DNA of 64,000 nt from Bradyrhizobium sp. CER78 (GTDB lineage Bacteria > Pseudomonadota > Alphaproteobacteria > Rhizobiales > Xanthobacteraceae): assembly GCF_029846235.1 (NCBI RefSeq), contig NZ_JARVWP010000023.1, forward strand, positions 1 through 64,000, read 5' to 3'. Positions 61,829 through 64,000 of the stretch are shown here, piece by piece. The position numbers and the translations under genes were made by a program. Within the stretch, counting starts at the first letter, position 1. Every line of letters begins with the position of its first letter. The notes beneath the pieces were generated by a model. That model searched no databases, had not been told where the DNA came from, and saw only the letters and a list, made by a program, of their open reading frames with translations.

Positions 61829-62703
61829 TGTTCTGCCCTCATCGATGTGGGATAGCTGCGGCACAAGGCGGCGTCAGACTGCATTGAGGTCGTCCGGATG
61901 GTGTCAAACAGACCGGGCGCGACCGAGTGATAGGTGAACGGGGTCACCGCAGCGCTAGGCTTGGCGAGATCGGCATAGCTCTTCGAATCCAGCACCAGTC
62001 CAGCGCTGCTGGTCGAAGAGACCCACTGCGCAAAGCGTTCGGACGGCATCGCGTCGACGTTGAAGTGCATATCCGCGAAGCCGTCGCCGCTGAAATTGGC
62101 CGACAAGCCGCGATAAGTTCCCGCGTAGTCGGCTCGCAAGTTCAGCCGCGTCACCATTCCGGCCATGGTGTAGATCTGGCCAGCGAGCTGTGGCACGAAG
62201 AAGCTGTTCATGACGCCCGATGATGTCAGCTCGAAGCTCACCGGCGTGCCGACGGGTATCGTCAGGTGATTGACGCTGGCGACACCCAGTTCCGGATAGA
62301 TGAACAGCCATTTCCAGTCGAGCGAGATGGCTTGAACCTTGATAGGCCTCGTAGAAGAGGCAATCGGCTTGGGCGGATCGAGATCGTATGCGCCAATCCA
62401 TGCCACAGTGCCGGTGAGCAAAATGGTCATCAGCGGGATCGACCAGACGAGCATCTCTAGGCGGCCAGAATAGACGAAATCCGGCCGATAGCGCGCGTGG
62501 TCATTCGATGCGCGGAACCAGAAGGCAACGCCAAGTGTCGCAATGACCACCGGAATCACGATCGCCAGCATGATGCCGGTCGCGTTGATTAGAATCTGCA
62601 GTTCAGCAAAGGCAATGGGTCCCTTCGGATCGAGCACGCCTTCGGTGCAGCCACCGAGTAGCAAGGCGCCGGTCAGGGACAGAGCAAGCAAACAGATTCG
62701 CAT
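61825..62703 (-). CDS. cyoA: Cytochrome bo quinol oxidase subunit II
   Basis: A 292-residue lipoprotein with a signal ending LLLGGC (lipobox), two transmembrane helices (INATGIMLAIVIPVVIATLGVAFWF, MLVWSIPLMTILLTGTVAWIG) and a cupredoxin domain (ISLDWKWLFIYPELGVASVNHLTIPVGTPVSFELTSSGVMNSFFVPQL). The CuA-binding Cys/His set is absent, as in quinol rather than cytochrome c oxidases. The start at 62,703 directly follows the cyoE stop. Confidence 0.92.
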   Translation of the reverse strand: MRICLLALSLTGALLLGGCTEGVLDPKGPIAFAELQILINATGIMLAIVIPVVIATLGVAFWFRASNDHARYRPDFVYSGRLEMLVWSIPLMTILLTGTVAWIGAYDLDPPKPIASSTRPIKVQAISLDWKWLFIYPELGVASVNHLTIPVGTPVSFELTSSGVMNSFFVPQLAGQIYTMAGMVTRLNLRADYAGTYRGLSANFSGDGFADMHFNVDAMPSERFAQWVSSTSSAGLVLDSKSYADLAKPSAAVTPFTYHSVAPGLFDTIRTTSMQSDAALCRSYPTSMRAEQ

Positions 62704-62704
62704 G

Positions 62705-63745
62705 TCAGACCTCGCGAGTAATGAGAGTGGGGAGGCCGTTTGCGACGCGAGCGGTGCGTGGCAGGGCCTTGCCGTGTGCCCATCCGCCGCTGTGGCGAGC
62801 ATGCGGGGCAGGGAACCGCGAGAACGCACCAGCGCGGTGGTCGGCCAGGAGCGCCGCAAACAGCGCGAACAAATAGAAAATCGAAAAAAGGAACAGCCTG
62901 TGAGCCGCGCGCCGATCGGCTCCAGTGCTCTTGTTCACCTGGTGTGCGAGTAGAAGGAAGAGCGCGCTGCAGGCCGCTGCGATCACGCCATAGATCACGC
63001 CTGCAAATCCGAGCACCCAAGGCAGTTCGGAGGCGAGAACTAGGAGGACGCTGTAGACTAGGATCTGCCGCGCTGTTGCGGCCCGTCCCGCAACAACCGG
63101 CAGCATGGGGACGCCGGCGCGGGCATAGTCATCGCTGCGATTAAGCGCGAGAGCCCAGAAATGGGCTGGTGTCCATAGGAAGATAATGAGGAAAAGCGCA
63201 AGCGGCTCGAGTGCAGTTTGTCCGGTCGCCGCAGCCCATCCGATCACGGGCGGCAGCGCGCCGGCCGCACCGCCGATAACGATGTTCTGGGATGTTCTCC
63301 GTTTCAGCCACGCCGTGTACACGGCAACGTAGAAGAGAATTGTGCCGGCCAGCAGCGCGGCCGCTGCGAGGTTCGTTGCCAAGGCGAGAGCTGTAACCGC
63401 AACAACGGCAAGCACCAGTCCAAAGACAAGCGCCTCGATCTTCGAGACCTTGCCGCGGGGAATGGGCCGCATCGCGGTACGAGCCATGACTGCGTCGATA
63501 TCGGCGTCGTACCACATGTTCAACGCACCGGCGGCTCCGGCGCCGGTGGCGATTGCTAGAATTGCAATGAAGCCAGGGAGTGGATCGAGGCGGGTTGGCG
63601 CAACCATTAATCCGACGAATGCGGTGAACAGCGCGAGCGCCATCACGCGCGGCTTCATCAATGTGACGAAGTGGGGTAGCCGCTTCACCAAACTCGACCG
63701 TGAGGCCAACGTGAGACGCGATAACGGAATCGCTGTGGTATTCAT
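62705..63745 (-). CDS. cyoE: Protoheme IX farnesyltransferase (heme O synthase)
   Basis: A 346-residue UbiA-family membrane prenyltransferase that farnesylates heme b to heme o for the oxidase. The N-terminal helix region is LPHFVTLMKPRVMALALFTAFVGL. The aspartate-rich site is NMWYDADIDAVMARTAMRPIPRG, and the second site is NRSDDYARAGVPMLPVV. GAGGAA precedes the ATG at 63,745. Having E first is different from the E. coli cyoABCDE order. Confidence 0.9.
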   Translation of the reverse strand: MNTTAIPLSRLTLASRSSLVKRLPHFVTLMKPRVMALALFTAFVGLMVAPTRLDPLPGFIAILAIATGAGAAGALNMWYDADIDAVMARTAMRPIPRGKVSKIEALVFGLVLAVVAVTALALATNLAAAALLAGTILFYVAVYTAWLKRRTSQNIVIGGAAGALPPVIGWAAATGQTALEPLALFLIIFLWTPAHFWALALNRSDDYARAGVPMLPVVAGRAATARQILVYSVLLVLASELPWVLGFAGVIYGVIAAACSALFLLLAHQVNKSTGADRRAAHRLFLFSIFYLFALFAALLADHRAGAFSRFPAPHARHSGGWAHGKALPRTARVANGLPTLITREV

Positions 63746-64000
63746 GGTGGTCGATTCCTCAAGCCAGAGAGTTGTCTGTGTGAAGCCCTTCATTTCGCCG
63801 TCGCAACGATCGTGCGCCTTTCTGACAGTTAAACTGACGAGTTCTAGAACGTGAGTGAAGGCTGCCAAATTCCTGCAAATCCATCTTAGCGATCGCAAGC
63901 ATCTGGATCCGGTAGGCCTTGAACGCCCATCGAGATGGAAATGCGTCAGCCGATCGCACGCCTCTGCGACGGCTGGCCAAGGAGGTTTTACGTCGGGTTA
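63746..64000. other. Upstream region of the cyo operon
   Basis: 255 bp to the window edge, probably holding the cyo promoter. No clear -35/-10 pair, regulatory palindrome or gene was recognised. Confidence 0.35.

Overview
The window looks like part of a chromosome from a high-GC alphaproteobacterium of the order Hyphomicrobiales, most likely a Bradyrhizobium relative. I infer this from the strong G/C third-position bias, the gene families (DUF2066, DUF1127, EthD, Rieske oxygenases, EryA/GlpD-type polyol genes) and the rhizobial style of the small mobile-element proteins. No species can be named from the sequence alone.

Region 1 (1-18,000) is catabolic core DNA. It holds two crotonases, a gamma-glutamyltransferase homologue, a quinone oxidoreductase, a DUF2066 protein and an AraC regulator. 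Next comes a leftward Rieske dioxygenase operon in the order alpha, beta, ferredoxin, MFS transporter, MarR. Its promoter (11,458-11,486) carries a perfect 20-bp palindrome covering the whole -35/-10 spacer. A LysR gene diverges from a rightward run of FAD monooxygenase, alpha/beta hydrolase, MFS transporter and M24 peptidase, so the block probably serves uptake and oxidation of an aromatic compound. An ilvA-type threonine deaminase follows.

Region 2 (19,600-34,450) is a sugar/polyol system. A leftward class II aldolase, HAD phosphatase and FGGY kinase diverge from a rightward SorC-type regulator, an ABC importer (Tat-exported binding protein, two permeases, two ATPases), an EryA-like kinase, a 2-hydroxyacid dehydrogenase, a second class II aldolase and a GlpD/EryB-like flavoprotein. 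The genes are tightly packed with 4-8 bp overlaps. The outline resembles the rhizobial erythritol locus, but the aldolases and hydroxyacid dehydrogenase are not part of that pathway.

Region 3 (34,500-56,100) is foreign DNA. It starts at a 3' fragment of a CAU-anticodon tRNA gene that looks like an attachment-site scar. A Tn7-like element follows: one end with four direct repeats (36,109-36,237), cargo genes, and the leftward genes tnsA, tnsB, a separate gene encoding only a TnsB-type C-terminal region, tnsC and tniQ. TniQ carries an extra IS630-like helix-turn-helix tail. No Cas genes or CRISPR array are present. Beyond tnsA lies a second module (46,700-56,050) of small rhizobial accessory genes, two related TnsA-C-terminus-like proteins, a ribbon-helix-helix regulator, a Lon-like AAA+ ATPase without protease domain, a tandem pair of small paralogues, and a metallophosphoesterase. 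Two leftward promoters in this module and the regulator gene itself share the same palindromic operator family, so the module looks like one regulon.

Region 4 (56,100-64,000) is a decayed zone (epoxide hydrolase and TPR remnants, an EthD gene with an early stop) with a DUF1127 gene, then a histidine-kinase-like protein and a cytochrome bo quinol oxidase operon in the order cyoE-A-B-C-D. If the tRNA scar marks an island edge, these genes may also lie inside the island, because no complete CAU tRNA is seen to the right within the window.
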